A stretch of DNA of 64,000 nucleotides from Phoma sp. XZ068 (taxonomy: Eukaryota > Ascomycota > Dothideomycetes > Pleosporales > Didymellaceae), in NCBI GenBank assembly GCA_004835665.1, contig RBKR01000011.1, forward strand, positions 310,001 through 374,000. The letters run 5' to 3'. How positions within the stretch are numbered: the stretch's first letter is position 1; each line of letters opens with the position of its first letter. This document shows, piece after piece, positions 47,485 to 59,707 of this stretch. The position numbers were made by a program, and so were the translations under genes. The notes under the pieces are model-generated. The model worked only from the letters and a program-made list of their open reading frames with translations, made no database searches and had not been told where the DNA came from.

Positions 47485-48290
47485 CTATGCTGCACCACCG
47501 CCATTTTTCCTGAACGAGACCTTCTCCACTGCGACGTTCTCATTGCCTTCCGCATCCTTACGTAGCTGATAGACGTATAACACAAGGACGTCACCTTGGA
47601 CCTACAGCATTGTTAGCAGTTGTTCTATCGCTGGTTCGTCTCCGCTAGGCCAACTCACGTCCATAAGCACGAAGCTTGGTGTAGGGTCCTCATCCTCTGT
47701 CCACCACCCTGTCGTCATTGCACCTGTTGCACTTCCGGGGTTTACAAAGAACTTGCCCTCCATCTCATATGCCTCGAATTTGTGTGTGCCGCCCCATAGC
47801 AAAATGTCTACGTCCATCTGCCGTGCTGCGATCAGCAGGCTGTCGCCATCGCCCGGCGGTATGATAGTGTGACCATGCGTGAAGCCTATGCGCAGCGATC
47901 CGTGGGTGACGACCTTCGAGAGGGCGAGGTTTGGTGCTTCTACGTCGAAATCGCCCTTGACGATCTGTAGGTCGGGTGCGATGCCACGCAGGAACTCGTA
48001 CGTTTCGCGATCTGTGATGTTTCCCAGGCAGAGGATTTGTCCGATCTTGCCAGGCGCGAGTAGCTTTTTGAACTATCGCGAGAATAAGTCGGGGCTCTTG
48101 CGGGAGGATGTGGGAAGGGTGGGTCGTGGTTGGTGCTGCATTGTTGGGGCAGTTCATACCTTTGCTGGAATGTCCTATGTAGCCTGTAAGTTTGTGAGGC
48201 CCAGCATTATCAACCAATAGCACATGAACATACTGCAGCGCGATCGGGGATGAACAGGTCGCCGAGGACCAGCACCAGCCGCGAAGCCAT
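47485..48290 (-). CDS. VPS29: vacuolar protein sorting-associated protein 29 (retromer subunit)
   Basis: Four exons on the minus strand: 48290-48234, 48174-48160 (only 15 nt, five codons), 48072-47659 and 47601-47485. Introns of 59, 87 and 57 nt are all phase 0. The product is 200 residues. The fold is a calcineurin-like phosphoesterase used as a scaffold in the Vps26-Vps29-Vps35 retromer, which recycles receptors from endosomes. Motifs: MASRLVLVLGDLFIPDRA (GD-x-H degenerate to GDLF), ILCLGNITDRETYEFL, IVKGDFD, FTHGHTIIPPGD, ILLWGGTHKFEAYE, FFVNPGSATGA and the C-terminal GDVLVLYVYQL. The five-residue exon reads DIPAK, completing the conserved DRAADIPAKFKKLL. The frame only works with it included. 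Confidence 0.95.
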
Positions 48291-49695
48291 TGTGGCTGCC
48301 TAGACTACTTTGGATGCTAGCTCGGGGTAGGGTTTGACAGCGAGTATGCAGGCGACTCAAGATCTTGGAACAGACTGTACACTGAGTACTTCGGCGCGAG
48401 ATGGTGGGGTTGCAAGTGGAGGGGAGGCTGAAGCTTGGGGAAGCTATGCGGTCACGGCGGTGGCAGAATCGCTTGGCAAGGACGCCTAACAGTAGTTCCA
48501 CTTCTAACTGACATCTCCGCAATTGATCTTGTGTTACTCTGTTCAGCAGCTCACCATTCATGGCAATGATGTCGTAGTAGCTTTTAAAGGTATGTGATAG
48601 CTGTACCTGGGCATGCGATGGTTTGTTAACTGGAGTGTCGAGAGCGGTCAACTCAACCGTAAGATTTCTACAGCAATGTGTGGTATCTCATTGTATCGAA
48701 ATCGATAAACTAAGATCAGTGCAGCTGCTCGTTGCGACAACCGCAGCCTTTTTGACCTCTGTCCCCATACTCAACGTTCGGATGCGTCCCTGGTTGTCCT
48801 GTCGCAATACCGTACATTGTCACCGCAACTTAATCATACATTCTGACCTTCAAGGCCTATTCCTAGTCTTGTGTGTACTTACGTCTGTTTCTGAACTACA
48901 TCCAGGACCAATATAATTCCGATATTGCCGGCACAGCGTTGTGGTCTTCTTCCACCTAGAGCCTGATCTGACCGCGGAGAAGCCAAGCAAGATACACAAT
49001 CGCATGATCCCGGCTTCGGCTTTAAAGGGCTGTGTAATATTGGTATGACGTAACTACAGTACAACTTATAGAATGACGAGGTCACATGGCCTGCATCCTG
49101 ATGTCGAGGTCTTAGGAGTCCATGCTCAGCCTCGCTCAGTGCAATTCAAAACTCCTGCGCAATTCGGGTCGCGACATCGAGCCTCCATCTAATTCTTGTT
49201 TTCCCTATCTACTACGCCAGACGCCATTAATAGAGTGAACTCTGCACTCTAATTCAATAGTACCTTCACTTTGAAGCTCTTCAGAGCAGCACCGAGTTTC
49301 TTCCGTTATGTAAGTGCCATGACTCGCAAGTCAGCCTTGCCGACCTCTCCAGCCTGCGAACCATCAGGCCTCCCGCGGTGGAGCCGCATAGCCGTTGCCT
49401 CAGCCCAACATTAAGGCACGTGAGCAATGAACAGCCCAATAAGAGTGTGCTTCGGTATCTAGAAGCCTCAAACATCACCCACAATTCGACATCGGTGAAT
49501 GTATACGAGAAGTTCTCGGCACGATGTAGCCACCGATCTCGGGGGCCTGACCTCGATTCTGTGTAGAGAAATGTATAAAGACAATGCATGCGCACTATCA
49601 CAAGGAAGGTATCACTTGGACTACATGGAGCAAACTCCCAACTATCGACTACAGCTTCATATCGCGCTATCAAACAATTATCCTTCATTACCAAA
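48291..49695. other. intergenic region
   Basis: AT-rich, with short overlapping frames on both strands. Nothing supported. Confidence 0.45.
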
Positions 49696-50211
49696 ATGGC
49701 CACCATAATGTCATCCTCACAGCTATTTCCACGATCAAGATTCCACAACAACTCAAGAACCCCGAACAGAACACCAATCATCATTGGGGTCATCGGCTGC
49801 GTCTTCGTCTTGGCAGTATTGACAGCCATATGCACCCACACAAACAACAAGAACCGCCGGCGACTCCACAACCCGGAAGCCGCACTGGCAGAGCAAAGGC
49901 GCGTGAACGGAGGAGTGTGGGGACGTGAGAGAACAGTCGAGACTGCGACACAGAGAAGAGCAAGGATTGCCGAAGAGGCCAGGCTACGAAGGGGCCAGGG
50001 TGGTGCAGTAGACCGGGAGGTCAGGGAGCATAGGGCTCAAGCGGGAGGCGGTGATATGATTGAGATACCGGCCCCGGCTTATCATGCAACACCGGAGCTG
50101 AGGAGACAGTGGATGATGGCACATCGACAGGTGCCGAATTCAACAGCTACGCACGAGAATGATGCGCCGCCACCGTATAACTCGACGGCGGTGTGGCCGA
50201 CTAGGGGCTGA
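49696..50211 (+). CDS. small single-pass membrane protein with PPPY motif
   Basis: Single exon of 171 residues from ATG 49696; the frame extends further upstream without support. After a short basic N-terminus comes a strong membrane segment, TPIIIGVIGCVFVLAVLTAICTH, stopped by NNKNRRR. The tail is basic and helical (Arg/Glu/Gln-rich), then IEIPAPAYHATPELRRQW and a C-terminal APPPYNST. PPxY is the binding motif for WW domains of Rsp5/Nedd4 ubiquitin ligases; small membrane proteins of this layout can act as Rsp5 adaptors. Family not identified. Confidence 0.72.
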   Translation: MATIMSSSQLFPRSRFHNNSRTPNRTPIIIGVIGCVFVLAVLTAICTHTNNKNRRRLHNPEAALAEQRRVNGGVWGRERTVETATQRRARIAEEARLRRGQGGAVDREVREHRAQAGGGDMIEIPAPAYHATPELRRQWMMAHRQVPNSTATHENDAPPPYNSTAVWPTRG

Positions 50212-50994
50212 TTGATGAACTCGAGAACGCTGGAAAGCTCAAAGACGTACATCAAGAGCAAGGATTCAAATTAAGACGTGGAAGTTCCCGAAGCATTGTG
50301 CAACGGAGATTATTCTACTCCAATGAAATGGAGAAAATGCCAAAGGTCTCTTGAGGGGAGATCTGGGCGATGCTATTCTGGCCCAGGCACCCTGTCAACG
50401 TCGAAGGGAGGATAGCAGACGCAGTAAATCGCCTCTATTAAACTGCCAACGACAAGCCGGGGAAAACAGATTACGGGCATACTGACGGGGTTGGAAGGAT
50501 TTCAACCCTTTTCAGTCGCTGCGGCATCTAGTCCAGCAATCGATCAGACTATCCGGAGGTCTGTCGGGCTTGCAATAGTCGCAGGATTTACGAAAGCTGG
50601 AGCTGTGGAGGTATAGCTCAAGCCAAGAGAGAAGGATTCATGAAGGTACAGTTAGGAAAGTGAAGGAGTTTACGTAGACTACACCAAATTCCGACGTTCA
50701 TGGATGGTGGAGATATGAAAGATTGTCTCGGACACGGCTTTGTCACAACTAAAGGCATTCTATCTGGTTAATCACGAGCAAGAGACCGAGACGGTGGATG
50801 TAACAACAACAATGTTCAATTAATACACTGTATAAATCATAATGGTCGTCTGACTATCGTTTCATCGTTCCGTGTAATCGTTTGTCTTGTATGCAACTGG
50901 TATGCAACACATCTCGTTTCCTCATGTCCATCTATTACTTTTTGCGAACAGGGAGAGCGCAAAAGCTCTTCAACCCATTTAAGCATCAAAGTAT
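50212..50994. other. intergenic region
   Basis: No gene supported. Confidence 0.5.
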
Positions 50995-52266
50995 CTATGC
51001 AGAGGGAGCAGTCTGGTCGGGACGAAGCGCACATCCAGCGTTCTTGAAGACTGGGTTGAGCTTGCCGATAGACCAGTTAAGAAGCGTAAGAGGCAGGGTG
51101 GTAACAATCGACAGGCTGGATGGAACAGGCTGGGTACCGAGCTGGTACAGCAAACAGAGGACATCGGAGGCGGTAGCAGCGTTGGGGAGCTTGCCATCAC
51201 GGATGACGCCGAAGGGCGAAGAAAGAGCATTGAAGTTGTTCTTGCCGACGTTTCCGCCGAAGAGCTTCGGATACTGGACGTACTGGGCAAGGATCTCGAG
51301 AGTAACGTCGTTGTTGGTGTAGGGTGCGCGGCGGTTGAACCAGTTGTCAGGGATGCGCTCCGGGCCAGCCTGCCAGTTACCGCTAGCATCCTGAGTGGTG
51401 CCGAAGAAGGAGGAGATAGTCTTGAGATCTGGTACACCCTCGGGTCCGTAGCTGGGGAACAGCTCGTACAAGAAGGAGGAGGCTCCGTAAAGTAGGAGGG
51501 CGAGGGGACCAAAGAAGAAGTTGTCGTTCTCCTGGACAGACTCGTCGTATCGCTGGCTGCGATATGCGGCGAGAGCGTTGCGGTCAAAGTTTCCGCCCGA
51601 CACACGGTCTGCAACATCCTTCATTCTCTTGAAGAGAGTGCCGTTGAATGAGTAGTCATCGCCATTGTGAGTGAAGTAGTCGTTGCGGGTGAGTGACGAG
51701 TCGCCCTCGAACTTGTTATGTCCATTTAAACCTGGCTGGCGGCCAAGAACACCTCCAAGTGTGGCAGTGCGGGAGGTAGCATCACAGCCGATGCTGAGCT
51801 TGCCGGTGATGATGTCGCCGTCAGCGACCACACCGAGAGTAGCCAGGAGCGTAGCAAGATCCCAGCCAACATTATACAAGTTCTGTTGAGCATCTACGAG
51901 CTCAGTGAAGGTTGTAATACCATCGTGAGCGAGGAAATTGTGATTGGCAGCGGTGTTCAGACCAGGGCAAGGGCCACGGATATCGTTGGGCCCAGGCGCC
52001 ACAAAGGCGTGTGCGGTGTCGCCATCCGCCGGGACCTTAATGCCACCCTTGCCTGTTCCGGGCGCGCCATTTCGCGCACCTGTGTATGGATATTTTGCGT
52101 TATATGGAGCTGCAGGCTGATGATTCGAATTGAAAGGACAGTTATCCTGTCTCTTGACATTACGAGCACGACCAAGCAGAGAAGAGTCGACTCCGGGTTG
52201 GTTAGCCACCCATGGGTATCCTGATGCGGCAGAAGCCGAGAGAAGGAGAAGTGAAAGAGTTTGCAT
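50995..52266 (-). CDS. secreted heme-thiolate peroxygenase (unspecific peroxygenase/chloroperoxidase family)
   Basis: Single exon, 423 residues, ATG at 52266. A signal peptide (MQTLSLLLLSASAASG) is followed by a pro-region with KR at 38-39 (Kex2-like). The proximal motif IRGPCPGLNTAANH supplies the heme thiolate (Cys100). ITTFTELVDAQQNLYNVGWD follows, and the distal acid/Mg motif HNKFEGDSSLTRND contains Glu187, Gly188, Asp189 and Arg194. This is the PCP-EGD-R layout of the long-type group, and the length agrees. Such enzymes oxidise or hydroxylate aromatic and aliphatic substrates with H2O2. The N-glycosylation motifs NGTL and NWS are present. It lies about 2.8 kb from the SDR gene; any link to the putative cluster is inference. 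Confidence 0.92.
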   Translation of the reverse strand: MQTLSLLLLSASAASGYPWVANQPGVDSSLLGRARNVKRQDNCPFNSNHQPAAPYNAKYPYTGARNGAPGTGKGGIKVPADGDTAHAFVAPGPNDIRGPCPGLNTAANHNFLAHDGITTFTELVDAQQNLYNVGWDLATLLATLGVVADGDIITGKLSIGCDATSRTATLGGVLGRQPGLNGHNKFEGDSSLTRNDYFTHNGDDYSFNGTLFKRMKDVADRVSGGNFDRNALAAYRSQRYDESVQENDNFFFGPLALLLYGASSFLYELFPSYGPEGVPDLKTISSFFGTTQDASGNWQAGPERIPDNWFNRRAPYTNNDVTLEILAQYVQYPKLFGGNVGKNNFNALSSPFGVIRDGKLPNAATASDVLCLLYQLGTQPVPSSLSIVTTLPLTLLNWSIGKLNPVFKNAGCALRPDQTAPSA

Positions 52267-55101
52267 GCTGGAAGGCTGAAGCCGCTCAATCAAGGGTCTT
52301 GCGATACTCCTGGTTGCCAAATGGTAGTGATTTGAAGCAAGTGTTGAGCTGATCCATTTGACGCTGTAGACATGGTTCTACTTATACATTGACTTGTATT
52401 GCTTCCGCTCATGGTTCCACGTTCAAACGACCGAGGCAGAAATCCACATGTCCGTCTCCTGTACCATTGTCAGGTAGACTACCATCAAATCGACAATTCG
52501 TTATTGGAGGACGCAAAGTGGGCGAGCCCCTTACACACACGGCGGCGGGTGATCGACGTACCCCATGGAGATGATCACAAACCTCACGAATAGCGCTGAG
52601 CGCAGCTATGCTAGAATTAGAGCAGCCCCGAAGTTGGTGAGCGGTACAAAGCTTGTACCAAGGATGTACGTAGGTAAACCTGAGGCCGAGGCAGTGGCGC
52701 TGGACGGAGGATCTGCGTTCCGCCAACGCTAAGGCACATAATTATGCCAAATCGAGAGAAGTTCCTGTTTGTAGCGTGTAGCTTGGCGATCATATTCCCA
52801 AGGTGGTAGGAATCGAATCTAACGGATCCGAGATGGCGGAATGCGGGGTGACATCGCCCAATGGCGCGTGATTTATTTCCCCACCTAGCAGCCACCTTGT
52901 CGCACCTTTGGGAAGTGATTGACATAAGTTTCCTGTTTAGTCCACGATTTGATATCTCAGGGATAAAGTCTCTGGTAATAGCAAAACATAGTTTCTGAAA
53001 GACGGCGATCAGAGCTGAACACAACTCTCACTGGCAGGATAGCAACCGGGCGAATCTCCGCAATCACGCGTAATTCACGTTGCTTCGTGTTGGTGCGACG
53101 GAACCGACCAGAGTGTGACTTGCAAATGCAGTACTCAGGCCTCGGCAAGACTCGTGAACATCCAATCTGACTTCCGCTTGCTACATTGTGGTACCTATGT
53201 ATTTTAGGCGGATATCACACGTATACTATCCATCTGAGCGGACTCTGGGCTTTTGAGTTTACCAGGTATACGGCGTTCTAGGTCTTTTGGTCATGCGGTA
53301 GCGAGACATGGATTGTAAATCTTCTGTTCTCTCAACCATCAATCGAGTTGATGGAGTAATGCTTACAAGGCTTTGCGGGAATAACCAAAGTTTAGCCTAA
53401 TACAGAAGTGGGTGCGACGGCTGTAAACTACGCTAGCTGACCGGGCTTGACCAAATTTCCACGGTCTGTATATACGTACAGTAGACTCGGCAGTGTGAGT
53501 GGCGTTTAGGGTGAACCCGAATACCCTACGGCAAGGGGTAGGTGGGGGACGGTGTGCGATGTTATTACGCCCCGTACTCTCCGCGCCGCACTTGGCTGGT
53601 ATCAAAGACAACGTTAGGTTGTGGGGATACCGAGGCAGGTTGATGACGCGAGTGGCACTCTTGCTTCTGATTGTACGATCTCGATATGCGTAGATGGTGA
53701 ATTGAAGAATGTATTTCGGGTAAGTGGACACCTACTCAGTGCCAATCCTCAAGGAACAGCCATGAGCAGCGTTGCGTAAGAGGCTTTCGTGGCTTAGGTC
53801 GGAAGGAATCAGTGGCATGTTCGTCAAGGACAACCGTCAATGCGAGAAAATCAACAGCTGGATGAAAGCAACATGTATCTGCACTATGACGTTCCCTGTC
53901 ACCTTTGGAATGCCGAGGTTCACTGGTCTGTAGTTGCTTGTACAGATTGCACACAACAAGTGTGGCCTAAAAATTAGTTTTCGAAGTTGACGATGGTATC
54001 GAGCAGGCAATAGGGCGGTGTAGAGGTTGAGAGCTTAGTCAAACTGCCCTAGAGTAACAAACAATCTCGCTCTGTATACTAACCGGAGAAGGCTTGTATG
54101 ATCATCGGGAATAAACTTCCATGACACGTTTACGAACGTGTACCGTGCACGTGGCCCTGGGACGGCCTGAAAATGCTTCTAAAAATGCTAGCAACGGTGT
54201 CGGTGGAGGGGGTAATCCCAGTAACGCCATTGCAGCTCGTCGATCTCTCCCACCCAGTGCTTTTCAAATTTCCGCTTTGTAGATATCAAGAAACTAGAAC
54301 ATCCATCAGTCATTTGGTACGCTCTAGTATTGTGGCCAAAACCCCGATCTGTTTGTTACTTTACCCCGCAGCTTCTGCAGATGCTACTGAATTCTTGCAT
54401 TAGGGACTTCAGAGCCAAAGAGAACTCCTCAGCGCTTGAACATACCGAGGCACTTCATAGTTCTACGTCACTGGTCTGTATAGTAACAGCAGATCATTTT
54501 TGAAGCCATGCAAACGATATGCAGTTTGCAGATCTGATGGTATGTGATATCTCACATACTGTACACTGTTACATGAGTGGTATGATACTCCAGTTACCCG
54601 GTCTGTAATATGCTATTGACAATTTAGTTGCGATAGCTGTGGCCGCCACTATCATTGGTGACGACTTCGTAGCACTCGTCAGTCGAACATCCAAATTTAA
54701 GATGAGATTTCAGAGTTGTCAGAATCAGATGATTCAACCTATGTCAGGACAAAATATGCGAGTTTTGAGGGCTCGATATCTGATTTCGGATGTTGACCTT
54801 CGACCAGCCTAGTATATCAGTTTTGTGCGTGATGTGCGGGAACGCCAAAGTTCAGAAGCACACAAGTCATTAACATGGGCCGAGCTAAATCTTTCTCGTA
54901 TCTTTTGGCTTCTATGCATCGTTCTCGTTTGTTTCTCATTATGTATCACTTTATACGATCCATCATTGTCATCATTGTTAATGTCTTGAAAATTGACTGC
55001 ATTCACGCTCAAAATTAATCTAACAACGAACTTCCGCAGCCCCAAAGATTTGATACACTTAAAGCTGACGGAATACCTGTCTCTAATTGATACAAACGCT
55101 C
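52267..55101. other. gene-free region of about 2.8 kb
   Basis: No supported gene. The right half is AT-rich with dense stops in all frames. It is the likely left border of the putative cluster. Confidence 0.45.
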
Positions 55102-56598
55102 TTAAATGTTTCCAGCCACGCTCTGTAAGATGCCACCATCGATCACAAGATTCATACCCCAGATGTAGTCGTTAGTGGCGAGCATAAGCAGACCCTATCA
55201 GAAACAGGTTAGTGAGGCTGTTATGAGCGGTTGTGTTTTGACCTACGCTTGCTAGATCCTCAGGCTTGCCCATGCGACCAGGAGGCACTCGAGCACCGAT
55301 GGCGAGCATCTCCTTTTGAAATGCCGAATCCTCCTGCGAAGTGCTCTCATTATTGTCGTCTGAGCCTCCAGTGGTCATCTCCGATGGAAACCATCCTGCA
55401 AACATACTTGTCAGCTTCTCTGTATCTCTGGGAATACAGGACTGGCAAAATTATTGAGGATGAGACATGTTTACGTACCTGGTGCAATGCCGTTCACACG
55501 AATCTTGATGTTCTCGTGGCTGAAGTCAAAGGCCAATTGGCGGGTCATCTGCACCGACGCAGCTTTGCTAACCTAATCGAAGTGTGAGCGCTGAGGTAGG
55601 GGGCTGAGAGGTGTTTAGTAATATTGACTTACGTTGTAGGCTAGCTGCGACGCCTCAGACCTTGATATTCTTAGCATCTATTCGTTCGTTCAAAGCATAA
55701 TGAGACTCACATCCTAAGCTGACCACTGTTGGAGGTAGTGTTGATCACACTGCCCATCTTCCCAGTCGGGCTAGAGATAGACTTGGCTAGCAGTGGCAGA
55801 AACGCCGCTGTTACAAAGTAGATGGAGGTAGCGTTGACGAGGAAGGCTTTGGTAGATTTTCAGCACCGGACAGTATGTTTTGCACCATACGAGAGCTTGT
55901 GAAACAACTTACCTTGCTGCCAAAGGTCAATAGACTGGTCAAACATAGAGCCACCGAACTTCTCGGGTCCATCCTCTGGCCCCGCCTCTGGCTTTGTGGT
56001 CCAGACCCCGGCATTGTTGACAAGCCTATTTATGAGATGAGCTTATTCCTAACCAAGGCCCTTTCGTGCGCAGTGACATCACCTCACTTCGTATCCTTCC
56101 AATAAGTGGATATAGAGACTTACACATTGATGTAGCCATCGGTCTCAGTGATGTGGTTGACAGCGCTCTTGATGCTGTCCTTGCTCGTCACATCCAGGAC
56201 AAGGGGAACGATTTGACCCCCAGAAGAGCCAATCTTGTTTGCAGATCCGTGGACGCGGGCACTTTTTTCCAGGACTTCTTGACGTCTTCCGGTGATGTAA
56301 ACTTTGGCTCCGTTGGCGGCCAATGCTTGTGCGTACACTTCATAAATACGTTAGCGGGCCAACGATTCCGGTTTGTGGCATGAAACTTGGCCGCGTAGGT
56401 GATGCCTCGGCGACCGGGTAGGAGTGGTTTATATGATGAAGTCGTACTCAGACCGATTCCGGTGCCTCCGCCGGTAACTGATCGAACAAATCAGTCAGTA
56501 AGGAAATTTCTGAATAAGGGTTCTATTTATCTCCACTCACCAATAACAACCCAATTCTTGACGGTGAGCAAAGATGCTGATGTGAGAGTTGGAGCCAT
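55102..56598 (-). CDS. short-chain dehydrogenase/reductase (SDR), nine exons
   Basis: Exons 56598-56541, 56477-56448, 56337-56124, 56025-55913, 55846-55711, 55660-55633, 55572-55479, 55395-55247 and 55194-55102 give 304 residues with all phases consistent. Classical SDR motifs: TGGGTGIG (21-28, NAD(P) binding), ANGAKVYITGRR, LDVTS, VLVNNAG (NNAG 104-107), NTTSNSG (catalytic Ser) and AYNVSKAA (Tyr192, Lys196), then IRVNGIAPG and GMNLVIDGG. GRR after the second strand suggests NADPH preference. Introns 2, 4 and 5 appear to end in AAG. It resembles 3-oxoacyl/rhamnolipid-type reductases. It is divergently arranged with the MFS transporter across a 1.36-kb region, so shared regulation is plausible. 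Substrate unknown. Confidence 0.88.
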
Positions 56599-57957
56599 AT
56601 TGTAAGATTGTAGAACGGGATTTCGCAAAATTGTTAGGTACTGGGCGAAAGCAACGTGCTGGGAATTGTTTGCTTGATTAATGGGTGATTTGAATGTATC
56701 TAACAGGGTAGTTGATCTTGGAATCTCAGAAGAATGCCAGTGTGCGGCTTGCACATTAAATATCAGCATCTCAGCACCACTTTCTCCATCACGGCCCTCC
56801 TAAAGCAAGATTCATCTGTTTTCTCGGTGTAAACACACCTTGATACTTCCCCGAGACGGAAACCAGAGCAGACTGAAACGAAAGCCCTCCCGCGCCGATG
56901 ACGCCAGGTTCGTTCGGGCCTCGGGTGCCGTGGCTAACGCCAAGATGCCGCCTTGTAGACCCTGTAGATCACAAATGGGGTCCTGCATTCAGGCAGGTAG
57001 GCAAGTGTCTTTAGTCTTGGGCGGATGGCAATTGTCAGCCATTTGCGTTATTATTGTACCGAGTTTTGGAGGTAGATTGGCGCCTCGTGTCTCAAATACA
57101 GGTACATTCGGTGTCTTAGCATGGGTGGCGATGCCAGGGATGGTTGCATCGGATAATGGTGGGTCTATAGCACCCGCTAAAAACGGGAGGTCAGCCGCCT
57201 GCATTAGCGTGGCAGGGATTTGCGAACATAACATTTGGTTAATTTTCTGGCATCGCTGAATAATGCTCCTGAAACCTCATTCGAGAATCACCCCGCGCAT
57301 ACAATGCTGGCTCAGGCTTGAGACTAAGCCGTTATCTTTGTTTGCGCATTGGCGGAGATCATCGTAGTTGGTCGCGTCCCTGAGTCGCCCTGTACCTACG
57401 CAGGGCGATACCCGACCAGGGTCACTAAGACAGAATCCCAAGAGCAAGGCTGCCCGTCGATCATGTCCCCCGGAGGCGGCTGACTTCTGTGGCTCCCTCG
57501 TCGTCTTCCAATTACATATGGATGTTGGCTGACCCTTTGTCCAGGCTTGGCGGGTCACCCACCTGCATATCTTGGCACACAATTACCACTGCGCCCTCAC
57601 TCACAGGTGTCAGTCGACTAATCGTGTTGCATCATCCACGGAATGTGATTTCCGCAAACATAACCTGCAAAATGCTTGTCAGTTTGAGATAGGACATAAA
57701 GGAAACGGGCTGGCCATCCCCAAATCTCATCACCAAACGTTGACTGAACATCCAAACACCTTACTGTACTTTGTCTCTTCACTTCTCCACCTCCTTACCT
57801 TGTGGCTTGCAAAAGCCCTCTGCGTCCCAATCAAGAAGACGGAGCACATCATCCTCGGGCCTCACTATTACAGCGTCGCTGTCGAGAAACTCTCCCTGTC
57901 CCTTTGGACCAGCTACATCATCTTCGCTGGAATTTTAGCCGTTCAACAGTCGTCAAG
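56599..57957. promoter_or_regulatory. shared upstream region of SDR and MFS genes
   Basis: Divergent intergenic region of 1.36 kb. Minus-strand frames at 57277-57582 and 56989-57234 lack support. A G/C-rich patch occurs around 57,370-57,560. No specific operator was identified; listed because of its position between the two putative cluster genes. Confidence 0.4.
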
Positions 57958-59707
57958 ATGAGCGACAAGGAAACAGCGTCCACCCTTTCCGACAGTCTGG
58001 CCACCAGCAAAGCGGAATCACAAAGACGCTCCGAGAGCCCGGCCATCCCTGCTGAAAAGCCAACGGACACGACGGATGCGACAGATGATGCGGGGCCAGA
58101 GTATAAGCGCGAGATCCATGGCATCAAGTGGGTCTTGACCGTTGGTGCCATTCTCTCATGCGTCTTCCTGTATGCCCTCGACACCACTGTGGTGGCTGAC
58201 ATCCAGCCGAATATCATTGCATCTCTTGGGGACTTCCAAAAGTTCCCATGGCTCGCCACCGCCTACGCCCTGCCCGCTACTGCGCTGGTGCTCATTCAGT
58301 CCAAGATGTACGGAATTTTTGACATCAAATGGCTCTACTTCGGCTATGTCGTCTGCTTCGAGGTCGGCAGTGCCATCTCCGGTGCATCTCCCACAATGGA
58401 CTCTCTCATCGTCGGGCGCATGATTGCTGGCGTTGGTGGTTGCGGTATCTACGTTGGCTCCTTAACGTTTTTCAGCGTTGTCACCACTCCCAAGGAACGC
58501 CCTCTCTATATTGCTCTGATTTCTCCCACATGGGGAATCGGTACCGTCCTAGGCCCAATCGTAGGCGGAGGATTCGCTGAAAGCAGCGTCGGGTGGCGTT
58601 GGGGCTTCTACATCAATCTTTTGATCTTCGCAATCGCCGGGCCCATCCTGGTCTTCATCTTGCCCTCCATCGATTTCGCCAAGGGCCAGTCCGCCAAAGA
58701 GAGATTGGGCCAGATCGACTGGCTCGGACTGGCCGTCTGGACCGGCTGGTGCGTCTCCTTCTTCATGGCCATCACATACGGTGGAACCCTGTTCGAGTGG
58801 AAGTCTCATAGCATGATCATTCTTTGGGTCTTTGTGGTCGTTCTTGCCATCAGTTTCCTCCTAACGCACAAGTTCCACCCCTTCGTCGAGAAGAAAAATC
58901 GACTCTACCCTAGCCACATGCTCCGAAACTTCAAGTTGGGAATCTTGCAGGTCGCCACGTTTTCCGCCGCATCGGCCGTATACATTCCCATCTACTACCT
59001 CCCGCTTTTCTTCCAATTCGCGAAGGGTGAGTCGCCCGTGGAGGCCGCCATCAAACTCCTGCCCTTTGTCTTCATGATCTCCACCATTGCCATTCTCAAC
59101 GGCTTCTTCATGTCGAAATGGGGCTACTACATGCCGTGGTTCCTCCTTGGCTCGCTCCTGGCCGTTGCTGGAGGTGCGCTCATGTACACGGTCACGGTCG
59201 ACACAGGCGTCTCAGCAATCTACGGATACAGCGTATTGCTGGGCATCGGCGGCGGCTGCTTCATGATCACCGCCTTCGGGTGCGTTTCGGATATTGTCGA
59301 GCCCAAGGACATTTTCAACGCCATCGGTGTCATCAGCCTGGTCCAGTGCATTGGTATCACGTTCTTTCCCTCCCTCAGCGGCAGCATCTTCCAAAACATG
59401 GGTGCCAAGTACATCACCCCACTCCTTCCATCAGACTTTTCTGGTGACCCGCGCGTGATTCTCGCTGGTGCGAGTGGTTCAGAGTGGCAGAGTTTCTCCG
59501 AAGACGTGCAGGCTCGGCTTGTTAACGCCATTGTCGACGCCATGAGTAATGTTTACATCATGATCATTATTGCCTGTGCTGTCACAGCCCTTCTCTCACC
59601 TTTCCTTGGGGTAAGTACGCTTCTGTCCCATTAAGGTTGTTCACAATGTACTGACCTATGTTTAGTTCCGTAAAGTTGGTGGTTCACAGGTAGCAGCCAT
59701 GGCTTAA
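57958..59707 (+). CDS. MFS transporter, DHA2/Tri12-like drug or toxin efflux type
   Basis: Two exons (57958-59610 and 59666-59707; intron GTAAGT...TTTAG, phase 0) encode 564 residues. After a disordered N-terminal tail of about 50 residues, about 14 membrane segments follow, beginning GIKWVLTVGAILSCVFLYALDTTVVADIQPNI (DTTVVA is the DHA2 antiporter motif C-like start). Further motifs: GRMIAGVGGCGIYVGSLTFFS, TPKERPLYIALISPTWGIGTVLGPIVGG (antiporter motif C) and SSVGWRWGFYINL, the hallmark of fungal 14-spanner efflux pumps such as Tri12-like proteins. Probable self-resistance or product exporter. Upstream ATG frames before 57958 are leader. Confidence 0.95.
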
